Source: Cupriavidus agavae | Lineage (GTDB): Bacteria; Pseudomonadota; Gammaproteobacteria; Burkholderiales; Burkholderiaceae | DNA length: 64,000 nucleotides | Direction of reading: 5' to 3' | Assembly: GCF_004217045.1 (NCBI RefSeq) | Contig: NZ_SGXM01000007.1 | Span: forward strand, 62,001 to 126,000 | Shown: one piece after another, positions 44,479-53,399 of the stretch | How the letters are laid out: each line of letters begins with the position of its first letter | Position numbering within the stretch: position 1 is the first letter of the stretch | Program-made: the position numbers and the translations under genes | Notes under the pieces: generated by a model | What the model saw: the letters and a program-made list of their open reading frames with translations, nothing else | What the model was told of the DNA's origin: nothing | Databases searched by the model: none

Positions 44479-44508
44479 AAAAAAGCCACGCGTGTCGCGT
44501 GGCTTTTT
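44479..44508 (-). terminator. Rho-independent terminator of tRNA-Thr
   Basis: On the minus strand AAAAGCCACGCG, loop ACA, CGCGTGGCTTTTTT. Strong hairpin with T-tract directly after the tRNA. Confidence 0.88.
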
Positions 44509-44518
44509 CACATGAAAC

Positions 44519-44594
44519 TGGTGCCGGCTGCAGGACTCGAACCCGCCACCTGATGATTACAAATCAACTGCTCTACCTGATGAGCTAAGCCGGC
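44519..44594 (-). tRNA. tRNA-Thr(TGT)
   Basis: The 76-nt minus-strand sequence starts GCCGGCTTAGCTCATCAGG and ends TTCGAGTCCTGCAGCCGGCA plus encoded CCA. The acceptor stem GCCGGC/GCCGGC pairs fully, the anticodon loop reads TTTGTAA with anticodon TGT, and the T arm has TTCGAGT. It is intact, with its own terminator. Confidence 0.95.
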
Positions 44595-44645
44595 ATGTTT
44601 GGTGCAGACCGCGATTCTACTGCATGCGGTTGGCTTTGACGATGT

Positions 44646-45146
44646 CTATTTGACGACCTTCAGGGAAGGCTTTTTGCCGCCGATGCGGGGTACGGGGGGC
44701 GGGGTGGGGTCGTCGTCGGAGCCGGTGTTGTCGGCGTCTGCGGTGACGGGCGCCGGGGCGTCGGTGTCCACCGGGGCGAGCTTCGGGGGAGGGTTGTTTT
44801 CCCGTTCCGTGGCGGCTTGCGTTTCGGGGACGCTGCGCTCCACGGGGAACGCCATGCCCTGCCCGTTTTCGCGGGCGTAGATGGCGAGCACGTTCTCGAT
44901 GGGCACGTCGATCTTGCGCGATACGCCACCGAAGCGGGCGCTGAAAGCAATCCACTCGTTGCCCATGTCCAGGCCGCTGGTTGCATCGAAGCTCACGTTC
45001 AGCACGATTTCGTTGTTCTTCACGAACTCGCGCGGCACGTTGGTCTGGCTGTCGACGAAGACGGCGATGTACGGCGTGAAGCCGTTATCCGTGCACCATT
45101 CGTAGATGGCGCGGATCAGGTAGGGCTTGGTGGAAGTTTCAGACAT
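44646..45146 (-). CDS. sspB: ClpXP specificity-enhancing factor SspB
   Basis: The 166-aa adaptor tethers ssrA-tagged proteins to ClpXP. The N-terminal fold is recognised in KPYLIRAIYEWCTDNGFTPY, then VPREFVKNNEIVLNVSFDAT and FSARFGGVSRKIDVPIENVL. A long acidic Pro/Thr linker ends in the ClpX-binding tail RIGGKKPSLKVVK, as in E. coli SspB. It follows sspA by 28 bp. Confidence 0.95.
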   Translation of the reverse strand: MSETSTKPYLIRAIYEWCTDNGFTPYIAVFVDSQTNVPREFVKNNEIVLNVSFDATSGLDMGNEWIAFSARFGGVSRKIDVPIENVLAIYARENGQGMAFPVERSVPETQAATERENNPPPKLAPVDTDAPAPVTADADNTGSDDDPTPPPVPRIGGKKPSLKVVK

Positions 45147-45174
45147 TACGCTTTGCGGTGGCGTCGCGGCCGTC

Positions 45175-45786
45175 TTAGCGACGCATTACCTTTTCGGACG
45201 GGGTCAGTGCTTCGATGTAGGCCGGGCGGCTGAAAATCCGTTCGGCGTACTTCAGCAGCGGCGCGGCGTTCTTCGACAGTTCGATGCCGTAGTGATCCAG
45301 GCGCCACAGCAGCGGCGCGATGGCGACGTCGAGCATCGAGAACTCTTCGCCCAGCATGTACTTGTTCTTGACGAAGATCGGGGCGAGTTGGGTCAGGCGG
45401 TCGCGGATCGCGGCGCGGGCACGCTCGTGATTCTTCTCGGCGGCCTTGCCCTTTTCGTTCTCCAGCACGTAGACGTGGGTGAACAGTTCCTTTTCGAAGT
45501 TGAACAGGAACAGGCGGGCGCGGGCGCGCTGTACCGGGTCGGCCGGCATCAGCTGCGGGTGCGGGAAGCGCTCGTCGATGTACTCGTTGATGATGTTCGA
45601 TTCGTACAGGATCAGGTCGCGTTCGACGAGGATCGGCACCTGGCCGTACGGGTTCATCACCGAAATGTCTTCCGGCTTGTTGAACAGATCAACGTCGCGG
45701 ATTTCGAAGTCCATGCCCTTTTCGAAGAGGACAAGGCGGCAACGTTGGGAAAACGGGCAGGTGGTACCCGAATACAACACCATCAT
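45175..45786 (-). CDS. sspA: Stringent starvation protein A
   Basis: The 203-aa GST-fold protein begins MMVLYSGTTCPFSQRCRLVL, the thioredoxin-like half. The SspA motif VPILVERDLILYESNIINEY follows, then the helical half. SspA binds RNA polymerase and alters transcription in stationary phase and acid stress, without GST activity. It is upstream of sspB in the usual order. Transcription probably starts in the gap before petC, after the bc1 terminator. Confidence 0.96.
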   Translation of the reverse strand: MMVLYSGTTCPFSQRCRLVLFEKGMDFEIRDVDLFNKPEDISVMNPYGQVPILVERDLILYESNIINEYIDERFPHPQLMPADPVQRARARLFLFNFEKELFTHVYVLENEKGKAAEKNHERARAAIRDRLTQLAPIFVKNKYMLGEEFSMLDVAIAPLLWRLDHYGIELSKNAAPLLKYAERIFSRPAYIEALTPSEKVMRR

Positions 45787-45965
45787 GGTTGGATTCCTTG
45801 GGTGGGAAGTGCGTCAAATTCGTAGCAATTCGACGAACTTGGCCGTGCTGGTTCAGACAGGGCAAACATTCTGCCGGATCGGCCCGTCGAAAAGCAAATT
45901 AGTTACAAATAGCGCCCGTACGGACAGACGGACCGAAAGGGTGGCATCGGCCCGGATCGCCCAAT

Positions 45966-46020
45966 ACAAAAGGGTCGGCGCGGCGCTGCACTGCTGCAAC
46001 TTCCGCGCCGACCCTCAGGG
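45966..46020 (-). terminator. Terminator of the petABC operon
   Basis: AGGGTCGGCGCGG (45971-45983) pairs perfectly with CCGCGCCGACCCT (46003-46015), giving a 13-bp stem; on the minus strand TTTTGTATT follows. It lies directly after the petC stop. Confidence 0.85.
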
Positions 46021-46080
46021 ACGGCACACCGTCTTGTTACAAATGCTGTTACAAACTGCTCGCCCGACCTGTCCGGAACC

Positions 46081-46824
46081 TTACTTCACGTCCTTCCAGT
46101 AGGCAGCGTTCAGGCGCCAGGCGAAGACGGCGAACACGCCCAGGAACAGCAGCACCCAGACGCCCAGCCGCTTGCGGTGACTCTGCGCCGGTTCGGCCAT
46201 CCAGTTCAGGTAGTTCACGAGGTCGGCCACGGCCTGGTCGTACTCCTGGGTGTTCATCTTGCCCGGGGTGACCTGCTCCCAGCCAGCCAGCTTGTGCACC
46301 TTCTGGCCATGTTCCTCCACCTCGGCGAACTTGGCCGCGCGCACGCCCTGCAGTTCCCAGAGCACGTGCGGCATGCCGACGCTCGGGAAGACCAGGTTGT
46401 TCCAGCCCGTGGCGCGCGTGTCGTCGCGGTAGAAGGTGCGCAGGTAGGTGTAGAGCCAGTCGTTGCCGCGAGCGCGGGCGATGACCGACAGGTCCGGGGG
46501 AATGGCGCCGAAGAACGCCTTGGCGTCCTTGGGCGGCATCGCCACGGTCATCGTCTCGCCCACCTTGTCGGCGCTGAACAGCAGGTTCTGGCGGATCTGG
46601 TCGTCCGTCAGGCCCAGGTCCTTGAGCCGGTTGTAGCGCATCATCGACGCGCCGTGGCAGTTCAGGCAGTAGTTGACGAACAGCTTGGCGCCACGCTGCA
46701 GCGACGAGACATCGCTCGTATCCAGCGGCGCCGGCTCCAGCGGGTAGCCTCCTTCGGCGGCCGTCGCGGGCAGCGCGGCAAGGCACGCGCCGACCAGTGC
46801 GAAGATCGAAAGCAACTTTTTCAT
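46081..46824 (-). CDS. petC: Cytochrome c1 of the bc1 complex
   Basis: The 247-aa subunit has a signal peptide (about 1-22) and the haem c site C53LNCH57. A soluble domain follows with MPPKDAKAFFGAIPPDLSVI and VFPSVGMPHVLWELQG (sixth-ligand region), and a C-terminal anchor RKRLGVWVLLFLGVFAVFAW. It passes electrons from the Rieske centre to a soluble cytochrome c. It is the third gene of petABC. Confidence 0.96.
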   Translation of the reverse strand: MKKLLSIFALVGACLAALPATAAEGGYPLEPAPLDTSDVSSLQRGAKLFVNYCLNCHGASMMRYNRLKDLGLTDDQIRQNLLFSADKVGETMTVAMPPKDAKAFFGAIPPDLSVIARARGNDWLYTYLRTFYRDDTRATGWNNLVFPSVGMPHVLWELQGVRAAKFAEVEEHGQKVHKLAGWEQVTPGKMNTQEYDQAVADLVNYLNWMAEPAQSHRKRLGVWVLLFLGVFAVFAWRLNAAYWKDVK

Positions 46825-46861
46825 CTTGTGTCCTTGTCCTCTTGTAGGGTCGCGCGTCGGC

Positions 46862-48265
46862 TCAGTGCGGGTGGAACGTGACACGTTCCGGCACCGGCTT
46901 GAACGTGCCGGCACGGCTCCACAGCGGCATGGTCAGGAAGAAGGCGAAGTACAGCAGCGTACCGAGCTGCGACACCTTCTCGCCTACCGGCGACGGCGGT
47001 TGGACACCCAGGTAACCCAGGATCAGGAACACCACCACGAAGACCGTCAGGATCGTCTTGTGGAAGCCCGGACGGTAGCGGATCGACTTGACCGGCGAGT
47101 GGTCGAGCCACGGCATGAAGAACAGCACCACCACGGAGCCGCCCATCACCAGCACGCCCCAGAACTTGGCGTCGATGAAGTAGAAGCCGGCGGCCAGGAT
47201 CACGAGCACCGCCACCGAACCGATACGCACCCGCATGTCCCGCGTGCGCAGGAACACCATCCCCAGCACGAACGCGAAGAACAGCCACAGCACCGGCAGG
47301 AAGTTCGACGTCGTGGCGCGCAGCATCGAGTAAAACGGCGTGAAGTACCAGACCGGTGCGATGTGCGGCGGCGTCTTCAGCGGATCGGCCGGGAAGAAGT
47401 TGTTGGCTTCGAGGAAGTAGCCCCCCACCTCGGGGAAGAAGAAGATCACCGCCGAGAAGCAGATCAGGAAGCCCGCCACGCCCACCAGGTCATGGACCGA
47501 GTAGTACGGGTGGAACGGAATGCCGTCGAGCGGCACGCCGTTCTCGTCCTTCTTGGCCTTGATTTCCACACCGTCCGGGTTGTTCGAGCCCACTTCGTGC
47601 AGCGCGATGATATGCGCCACCACCAGGCCCAGCAGCACCAGCGGCACGGCGATCACGTGGAACGAGAAGAAGCGGTTCAGCGTGGCATCGCTCACCACGT
47701 AGTCGCCCCGGATGAACAGCGACAGGTCCTGGCCGATCACCGGAATCGCCGAGAACAGGTTCACGATCACCTGTGCGCCCCAGTACGACATCTGGCCCCA
47801 GGGCAGCAGGTAGCCCATGAACGCCTCGGCCATCAGGCACAGGAAGATCAGGCAGCCGAAGATCCAGACCAGTTCGCGCGGCTTGCGGTACGAGCCGTAC
47901 AGCAGCCCGCGGAACATGTGCAGGTAGACCACGACGAAGAACGCCGAGGCGCCGGTGGAGTGCATGTAGCGGACCAGCCAGCCCCATGGCACCTCGCGCA
48001 TGATGAATTCCACGCTGGCGAACGCCACGGGAATGCCGGCGGCGTTCAGCGTGCCGTCGGGCTTGTAGTTCATCACCAGGAAGATGCCGGTGACGATCTG
48101 GATGACGAGCACCAGCAGCGCGAGCGATCCGAAGAAGTACCAGAAGTTGAAGTTCTTCGGCGCGTAGTACTTGGAGAGGTGGTCTTCCCAGAGCTGGGTC
48201 GCGGGGAAACGGGCGTCGATCCAGCCCAGCAGCCCGGTAGTTTTGACTTCTTTTTCGGCCGCCAT
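46862..48265 (-). CDS. petB: Cytochrome b of the bc1 complex
   Basis: The 467-aa membrane subunit has the haem-b helices (WLVRYMHSTGASAFFVVVYL, HMFRGLLYGSYRKPREL, FFSFHVIAVPLVLLGLVVAH), the quinol-site PEWY-like PVWYFTPFYSML, and eight transmembrane spans. It oxidises ubiquinol and reduces ubiquinone at two sites. The start is taken at the ATG at 48265; a GTG at 48271 would overlap petA. The gap to petA is 2 bp. Confidence 0.96.
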   Translation of the reverse strand: MAAEKEVKTTGLLGWIDARFPATQLWEDHLSKYYAPKNFNFWYFFGSLALLVLVIQIVTGIFLVMNYKPDGTLNAAGIPVAFASVEFIMREVPWGWLVRYMHSTGASAFFVVVYLHMFRGLLYGSYRKPRELVWIFGCLIFLCLMAEAFMGYLLPWGQMSYWGAQVIVNLFSAIPVIGQDLSLFIRGDYVVSDATLNRFFSFHVIAVPLVLLGLVVAHIIALHEVGSNNPDGVEIKAKKDENGVPLDGIPFHPYYSVHDLVGVAGFLICFSAVIFFFPEVGGYFLEANNFFPADPLKTPPHIAPVWYFTPFYSMLRATTSNFLPVLWLFFAFVLGMVFLRTRDMRVRIGSVAVLVILAAGFYFIDAKFWGVLVMGGSVVVLFFMPWLDHSPVKSIRYRPGFHKTILTVFVVVFLILGYLGVQPPSPVGEKVSQLGTLLYFAFFLTMPLWSRAGTFKPVPERVTFHPH

Positions 48266-48267
48266 GA

Positions 48268-48885
48268 TCACGCTTCTCCTTTCTCGTCCTTGCCGATCAC
48301 GATCTTGGTGTCGGACAGGAACTGGTACGGGGGGACGTCAAGATTCTGCGGGGCAGGCTTGTTCTTGAACACGCGGCCCGCCAGATCGAACGTGGAGCCG
48401 TGGCAGGGGCAGAGGAAGCCGGGATCGGCGCCAAGCTGCGGGTTGGCACCGGACGCAAAGGGGCCGGACGGCGAACAGCCAAGATGGGAGCAGATGCCGA
48501 CGACGACAAGGAGATCCTTGTGCTCGGCGCGCGAGCGGGTCTCGTTCTTGCAATAGTCGGGCGTCTCCATCGTAAAGGGAACGTCAGACTTGGGATCCGC
48601 CACCTCGGCGTCGGTCTTCTGGAGCGATGCCAGCATTTCGGGAGTGCGGCGAAGGATCCAGACCGGTTTGCCTCGCCACTCCACCGTCATCATTTCGCCA
48701 GGTTTCAGGCTACCTACGTCGGCTTCGACGGGCGCGCCGGCGGCCTTGGCCTTTTCCGACGGTGCAAAGGTACTGACGAACGGTACTGCGACTGCCACGC
48801 CTCCTACGCCGCCCGCGACGGATGTCGCGATCAACCAATTGCGGCGACCTTTATCCACGTTCTTCACGTTTTGCTGGTCACTCAT
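48268..48885 (-). CDS. petA: Rieske iron-sulfur subunit of the bc1 complex
   Basis: The 205-aa protein has an N-terminal twin-arginine signal (KGRRNWLIATSVAGGVGGVA) that also serves as membrane anchor, and the [2Fe-2S] ligands CSHLGC and CPCHGS. It takes electrons from ubiquinol at the Qo site. The Tat signal matches the tatABC genes 5 kb away. It is the first gene of petABC, with a TATAAT upstream. Confidence 0.97.
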   Translation of the reverse strand: MSDQQNVKNVDKGRRNWLIATSVAGGVGGVAVAVPFVSTFAPSEKAKAAGAPVEADVGSLKPGEMMTVEWRGKPVWILRRTPEMLASLQKTDAEVADPKSDVPFTMETPDYCKNETRSRAEHKDLLVVVGICSHLGCSPSGPFASGANPQLGADPGFLCPCHGSTFDLAGRVFKNKPAPQNLDVPPYQFLSDTKIVIGKDEKGEA

Positions 48886-48932
48886 TCCAAACCCCAGGGG
48901 ATGTCATCAATTGAATCCTGCGTCAACAAAAA

Positions 48933-48938
48933 ATTATA
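48933..48938 (-). promoter_or_regulatory. -10 element of the petABC promoter
   Basis: TATAAT on the minus strand, about 48 bp before the petA ATG. The -35 is not close to consensus, so an activator may be needed. Confidence 0.55.
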
Positions 48939-49128
48939 CCTGAGGCACATCTGGCGACGATAGGCGAACTACTGATAGCCGTGGCGCCGATAATGGGTCA
49001 TGGGAACGGTTGTGGGGTCCCTTGGGAAGCGCTCGAACGCGGCCTCCAGACTTGCACTCGAGGTTGCGATGATGCAGTCTTTGTCAAACACAAACGTTAA
49101 TCTGGAACAACAAATTGGAGAAAAACCG

Positions 49129-49569
49129 ATGGGAATGGTGAGCGAGTTCCGAACTTTTGCGATGCGCGGCAATGTCGTGGACCTGGCGGTGGGGGTCATT
49201 ATTGGCGCGGCCTTTGGCAAGATCGTCGATTCGGTCGTCAATGACCTGATCATGCCGCTGGTGGGGCGGGTCATCGGCAAGCTGGACTTCTCGAACCTGT
49301 TCATCGTGCTGGCGGACCCGCCGCCGAACGTGCCCTACACGCTCGCGGACCTGAAGAAGGCGGGCGTGCCGGTCTTCGCCTACGGCAACTTCCTGACCAT
49401 CGTGGTCAATTTCGTGATCCTGGCTTTCATCATCTTCATGATGGTGCGCGCGGTGAACAAGATGCGCGAAAAGCATGAGGAAGCGCCCAAGCCGGCCGAG
49501 ACGCCAGAGGACATCAAGCTGCTGCGCGAGATCCGCGACAGCCTGCAGGCCCCGCGCGCGGACGTCTGA
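49129..49569 (+). CDS. mscL: Large-conductance mechanosensitive channel
   Basis: The 146-aa channel has the N-terminal helix MGMVSEFRTFAMRGNVVDLA, TM1 with GVIIGAAFGKIVDSVVNDLI, TM2 NFLTIVVNFVILAFIIFMMV and the cytoplasmic helix ending EDIKLLREIRDSL. It opens under membrane tension to release solutes during hypo-osmotic shock. The frame is open upstream, but TTGGAG before the ATG at 49129 and family length set the start. Confidence 0.96.
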   Translation: MGMVSEFRTFAMRGNVVDLAVGVIIGAAFGKIVDSVVNDLIMPLVGRVIGKLDFSNLFIVLADPPPNVPYTLADLKKAGVPVFAYGNFLTIVVNFVILAFIIFMMVRAVNKMREKHEEAPKPAETPEDIKLLREIRDSLQAPRADV

Positions 49570-49602
49570 GCCCGCCGGAACCGCTGGATATCCGAGCCTG
49601 GG

Positions 49603-50349
49603 TCAGACCGGGTTCGGAATATCGATAAAGGTGTGACGAATCTCGAACCGTTGTGCCAGATGTTCGCCAACCGCCCGGATGCCGTAGCGCTCCGTGGCGT
49701 GGTGGCCGGCGGCGATATAGGCCACGCCGCTCTCGCGGGCCAGGTGGGTGGTTGGCTCCGAGACCTCGCCGCTGAGATAGACGTCGACCCCCGCCTCCAC
49801 TGCCGCGCCAAAGTACCCCTGCGCGCCGCCCGTGCACCAGCCCACCGAGCGGATGGTCTGGCCAGGGTCGCCGATAGCCAACGGCTCGCGGTCCAGCACT
49901 CCGCCTACGTGCGCGGCAAACGCGCTCAGCGGCATGGGCTGCAGCAGCGTGCCCGTCCAGCCGATCTGGTTCTCGCCGAACCGGCCGTTTGGCGAAATGC
50001 CAAGCTGCAGCGCCAGTTGGGCGTTGTTGCCCAGTTCGGCGTGGTGGTCGAGCGGCAGGTGGAAGGCCATCAGGTTCACGTCCGCCGCCAGCAATTTTTT
50101 CAAGCGCGCGTGTTTCTGACCGATGACCCGTGCATCCTCGTTCTTCCAGAAATAGCCGTGATGGACCAGGATCGCGTCGGCGCCGGCCTCGATGGCGGCA
50201 TCGATCAGCGCCAGGCTGGCCGTCACGCCGGTGACGATATGGGTGACTTCGGGCCGACCTTGCACTTGCAGCCCGTTCGGGCAATAGTCCTTGAAACGCG
50301 GAACTTCCAGCAGGTCGTTCAAGTACAATTCAAGCTCTTTTGTTTTCAT
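49603..50349 (-). CDS. Nif3-like dinuclear metal-centre protein
   Basis: The 248-aa protein has FKDYCPNGLQVQGRPEVTHI, ILVHHGYFWKN, AFHLPLDHHAELGNN and AAGHHATERYG, giving the His and Glu ligands of a dinuclear metal site. The family (YbgI, often labelled GTP cyclohydrolase I type 2) forms a hexameric toroid; its real substrate is uncertain. The gene is divergent from the protease gene, with only 20 bp between starts. Confidence 0.93.
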   Translation of the reverse strand: MKTKELELYLNDLLEVPRFKDYCPNGLQVQGRPEVTHIVTGVTASLALIDAAIEAGADAILVHHGYFWKNEDARVIGQKHARLKKLLAADVNLMAFHLPLDHHAELGNNAQLALQLGISPNGRFGENQIGWTGTLLQPMPLSAFAAHVGGVLDREPLAIGDPGQTIRSVGWCTGGAQGYFGAAVEAGVDVYLSGEVSEPTTHLARESGVAYIAAGHHATERYGIRAVGEHLAQRFEIRHTFIDIPNPV

Positions 50350-50369
50350 TTTCTGGTCAAAACTCCAAT

Positions 50370-51560
50370 ATGTTGCGCCGCTTCTGGCTGTTTTTCGCTC
50401 AAGCCGTCACGGTCGTGCTGGCCGTGTGGTTCGTGATAGCCACGCTCAAACCCGAGTGGCTACAGCGCGGGCGGGTGGCCGTGCAATCCGGGTCGCCCAT
50501 CGTGGCACTCAAGGAAGTGGTGCCTAGCGTGGCGGGCTCCGCGGCGCAGGGGTCGTACAGCGACGCCGCCCAGGAAGCCATGCCGGCGGTGGTCAACATC
50601 TTCACCAGCAAGAACGGTCCGAAGCGCTCGCCAAATCCGCAGGCGGAGGATCCATGGTTCCGGTTCTTCTTCGGCGATCGCCTGCCGGAGCGGCAGGAGC
50701 CGGTGTCCAGCCTGGGTTCCGGGGTGATTGTCAGTTCCGAGGGTTACATTCTAACCAACCACCATGTGGTGGACGGGGCCGATGAGATCGAAGTGGCGCT
50801 GACCGATGGCCGCAAGGCCAACGCCAAGGTAGTGGGCTCCGATCCGGAGACTGACCTGGCCGTGCTGAAGATCACGCTCAAGGACCTGCCGGCCATCACG
50901 CTGGGCCGGATCGAGAACACCAAGGTGGGCGACGTGGTGCTGGCCATCGGCAACCCGTTCGGCGTGGGCCAGACTGTGACGATGGGTATCGTCTCGGCAC
51001 TGGGACGCAGCCATCTGGGCATCAACACCTTCGAGAACTTCATCCAGACCGACGCCGCGATCAACCCGGGCAACTCGGGCGGCGCGCTGGTCGATGCGCA
51101 GGGTAACCTGCTGGGCATCAACACCGCGATCTACTCGCGCTCGGGCGGCTCGCTCGGTATCGGCTTTGCGATTCCGGTGTCGACGGCCAAGCAGGTGATG
51201 GAGTCGATCATTTCCACCGGCAGCGTCACACGCGGCTGGATCGGGGTCGAGCCGCAGGACCTGACCCCGGAGATTGCCGAATCTTTCGGCCTTGAGGCCA
51301 AGGACGGCGCACTGATCGCCGCGGTGGTTCAGGGCGGGCCGGCAGACAAGGCGGGCGTGAAACCGGGCGATGTGCTGGTCTCGGTCGACAACCAGGTGAT
51401 CTCGGATACGACAGCCCTGCTCAATGCGATTGCGCAGCTCAAGCCGGGCGCGGAGATCAAGATGAAGGTGATTCGGCGCGGCAAGCCAGCCGAACTGGTG
51501 GTGACGATCGGCAAGCGGCCTCCGCCACCACGGCGCGCGATGCCGCTGGATGAGGAATGA
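50370..51560 (+). CDS. DegS/AlgW-like HtrA serine protease
   Basis: The 396-aa protein has one N-terminal membrane helix (FWLFFAQAVTVVLAVWFVIA) and a trypsin-like domain with catalytic His in NHHVVDG, Asp in ETDLAVL and Ser in NPGNSGGAL. A single PDZ domain follows, from about residue 290 (GWIGVEPQDLTPEIAESFGL). One anchor and one PDZ match DegS/AlgW more than two-PDZ DegP/DegQ. A role in periplasmic quality control or sigma-E signalling is inferred. An ATG at 50340 in frame would overlap nif3. Confidence 0.92.
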   Translation: MLRRFWLFFAQAVTVVLAVWFVIATLKPEWLQRGRVAVQSGSPIVALKEVVPSVAGSAAQGSYSDAAQEAMPAVVNIFTSKNGPKRSPNPQAEDPWFRFFFGDRLPERQEPVSSLGSGVIVSSEGYILTNHHVVDGADEIEVALTDGRKANAKVVGSDPETDLAVLKITLKDLPAITLGRIENTKVGDVVLAIGNPFGVGQTVTMGIVSALGRSHLGINTFENFIQTDAAINPGNSGGALVDAQGNLLGINTAIYSRSGGSLGIGFAIPVSTAKQVMESIISTGSVTRGWIGVEPQDLTPEIAESFGLEAKDGALIAAVVQGGPADKAGVKPGDVLVSVDNQVISDTTALLNAIAQLKPGAEIKMKVIRRGKPAELVVTIGKRPPPPRRAMPLDEE

Positions 51561-51600
51561 TGGTCTGAAGGCTGTTCGCTAACGTTGCAAGCAGCGAAGA

Positions 51601-51640
51601 ACAAAAACCCCCGCCTCTGCAGGCGGGGGTTTTGTTTTTT
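51601..51640 (+). terminator. Rho-independent terminator of the DegS-like gene
   Basis: AAAACCCCCGCCT (51604-51616) and AGGCGGGGGTTTT (51621-51633) form a 13-bp perfect stem followed by GTTTTTT. Confidence 0.92.
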
Positions 51641-51915
51641 GGGGCGCCAGTGCGCGATGGGATGCGGCGCGCCGGAAGTGAGGTTGGGGGCCAGCGCGCC
51701 ACCGTTGCGCTGCCCTGCCCCGCCGTGCCCTCTTCCCTCGCCGTACTCAAAGCGGCCTTGGCCAGCCCGGAACGGGCAGTCCAGCTCGCCATGGGCACCT
51801 CACGGCGCCAGAGCTTGCCAGCACCGTTCTCTCTCATCCGGTCTTCGCCACCACTGCGGCAAGCCCTGACGATTCCGGCAAGGCAGTCACGCCGCACGCC
51901 ATCGAAGCCCACAAG
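51641..51915. other. Intergenic stretch without a gene
   Basis: Between the two terminators I see no recognisable gene, RNA or repeat. Open frames here are chance frames in G+C-rich DNA. Confidence 0.5.
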
Positions 51916-51955
51916 ACAAAACGCCGGCATCCTTGCGGATACCGGCGTTTTGGGC
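51916..51955 (-). terminator. Terminator of the porin gene
   Basis: On the minus strand AAAACGCCGGTATCC, loop GCAA, GGATGCCGGCGTTTTG: a long stem with one mismatch and a short T-tract. Confidence 0.78.
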
Positions 51956-51991
51956 AAGCCGAATCTGATGCGGGCTTACACCCGCGTCAAA

Positions 51992-53146
51992 TTAGAACTT
52001 GTGGCGAACACCAACCACTGCGCCGAACTGGTTGTACGAACCCAGCGTCGAGCCGAAGCCCGAACCACCAGCGCCCGTACCCGACAGACCCAGCGTCGAG
52101 CCGTCCTTGTTCTTCGTGTAGGCCACGTTCAGGTAAGCGTCGGTGCGCTTCGAGAAGGCGTAGTCAGCCGAAGCAACGAAGCTCCACGGATCTGCACCGC
52201 TGTTGCGGAAGTCCTGGTAGTAAGCAGCGCCCGTCAGCGAGAACGCCGGGGTCAGCTGGTAACCGGCACCCAGCCAGTACAGGTTCGAACCCGTAGCGTT
52301 GTTGGCTTGGCCGATGGCCACGGCGCCCGGCAGAACTGCGCCGTCAACGCCCTTGGCCCAACGGTAGCCAGCGAACACCTTGGCCGGACCGAAGGCGTAC
52401 GTACCAGCCACCGAAGCGCGGCGGATCTTGGCGTCCGACTGAGCGGCGGTGTTGATGCCCAGGTTGGTTTCGTCATACACAGCACCGACCGAGAACGGGC
52501 CAGCTGCGTAGATCAGGCTGGCGCTGTAAGCACGGCCCAGCTTGTAGTTGCCCGGAACTTCGCCGGCGGTACCTTGGTAGCCCACGCCGCCCACGGTGTT
52601 GGCGGTGCCGCCCGTGTTCGTGCCTTGGCTGTACAGCAGGGTACCCGTCAGGCCGCCGAACTTGCCGATGTACTTCAGCGAGTTGTCAGCGCGCGATGCG
52701 AAGCCAGCGTCTTGGCTCGTGATCGAGTAGTTCGTGGCGATGGCCATCGGATCGAAGGCCAGACCGAAGTCATACAGCGGGGTCTGGTGACGACCCAGGG
52801 TCAGCGTGCCGTAGTTGCTTTGCACACCGACGAAGGCTTGACGACCGAACAGACGGTTCTGGCCTTGCGTGCCAGCGTCAACGTTGAAACCGCTTTCCAG
52901 GACGAAGACGCCCTTCAGGCCGCCGCCCAGATCTTCCACGCCACGCAGGCCCCAACGGCTGCCGGACATGTTGCCCGAGCTCAGGCGCGTCACGTCGTGG
53001 CTGCCAGTTTGACCAGCGGCGTTCGGCTGGTGGTTTTGGTATTCGATACCGGCGTCAACCACACCGTACAGGGTTACGCTCGACTGGGCATAGGCGCCGC
53101 CGGCGGCCAGAGCGGCAACGGCAGCAGCAAACAGTTTCATCTTCAT
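51992..53146 (-). CDS. Outer-membrane porin (Omp32/Porin_4 family)
   Basis: The 384-aa protein has a signal peptide MKMKLFAAAVAALAAGGAYA and starts QSSVTLYGVVDAGIEYQNHQ, the hallmark of betaproteobacterial trimeric porins. LFGRQAFVGVQSNYGTLTLG is the conserved strand/loop region, and the end FGAVVGVRHKF finishes in the Phe needed for BAM assembly. Synonymous codon use is strongly biased, as in highly expressed genes. AAGGAAAG precedes the ATG. Confidence 0.96.
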   Translation of the reverse strand: MKMKLFAAAVAALAAGGAYAQSSVTLYGVVDAGIEYQNHQPNAAGQTGSHDVTRLSSGNMSGSRWGLRGVEDLGGGLKGVFVLESGFNVDAGTQGQNRLFGRQAFVGVQSNYGTLTLGRHQTPLYDFGLAFDPMAIATNYSITSQDAGFASRADNSLKYIGKFGGLTGTLLYSQGTNTGGTANTVGGVGYQGTAGEVPGNYKLGRAYSASLIYAAGPFSVGAVYDETNLGINTAAQSDAKIRRASVAGTYAFGPAKVFAGYRWAKGVDGAVLPGAVAIGQANNATGSNLYWLGAGYQLTPAFSLTGAAYYQDFRNSGADPWSFVASADYAFSKRTDAYLNVAYTKNKDGSTLGLSGTGAGGSGFGSTLGSYNQFGAVVGVRHKF

Positions 53147-53399
53147 ATCGACACTTTCCTTGTCAACTGATTGGGAAATCTTGGTTGCCCAAGTGCTTGG
53201 GCGACGCATTAAGCTTCACGTCTGCGTCGTATTATGTGTCACCCCCCCAGCCCGTCAGAAGTCTTTTTCGCCGTAAACCGGGTTTACTGACGCTTCTTGT
53301 TGTGATGAAGCAACAGCAAACCCCAATATTTTCACCATTTTGGTGCAAAAGCAGCATTAAGACCGGCCCGATACAGGCCGTTAACATCTGGCGGGGAAC
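53147..53399. promoter_or_regulatory. Porin leader and promoter region
   Basis: This gap lies between the porin ATG and the tatC stop. It contains the palindrome GCCCAAGTGCTTGGGC (53187-53202) about 40 bp before the ATG, possibly a regulator site or a leader hairpin. The distal part is AT-richer, as expected for a strong promoter, but no unambiguous -35/-10 pair is assigned. Confidence 0.4.

Noticed and set aside
46826..48556. A 576-codon plus-strand His/Glu/Arg-rich frame
   Set aside because: Antisense to petB and petA, which have unmistakable family motifs.
51632..53170. A 512-codon plus-strand frame over the porin
   Set aside because: Antisense to an intact porin gene with signal peptide and terminal Phe.
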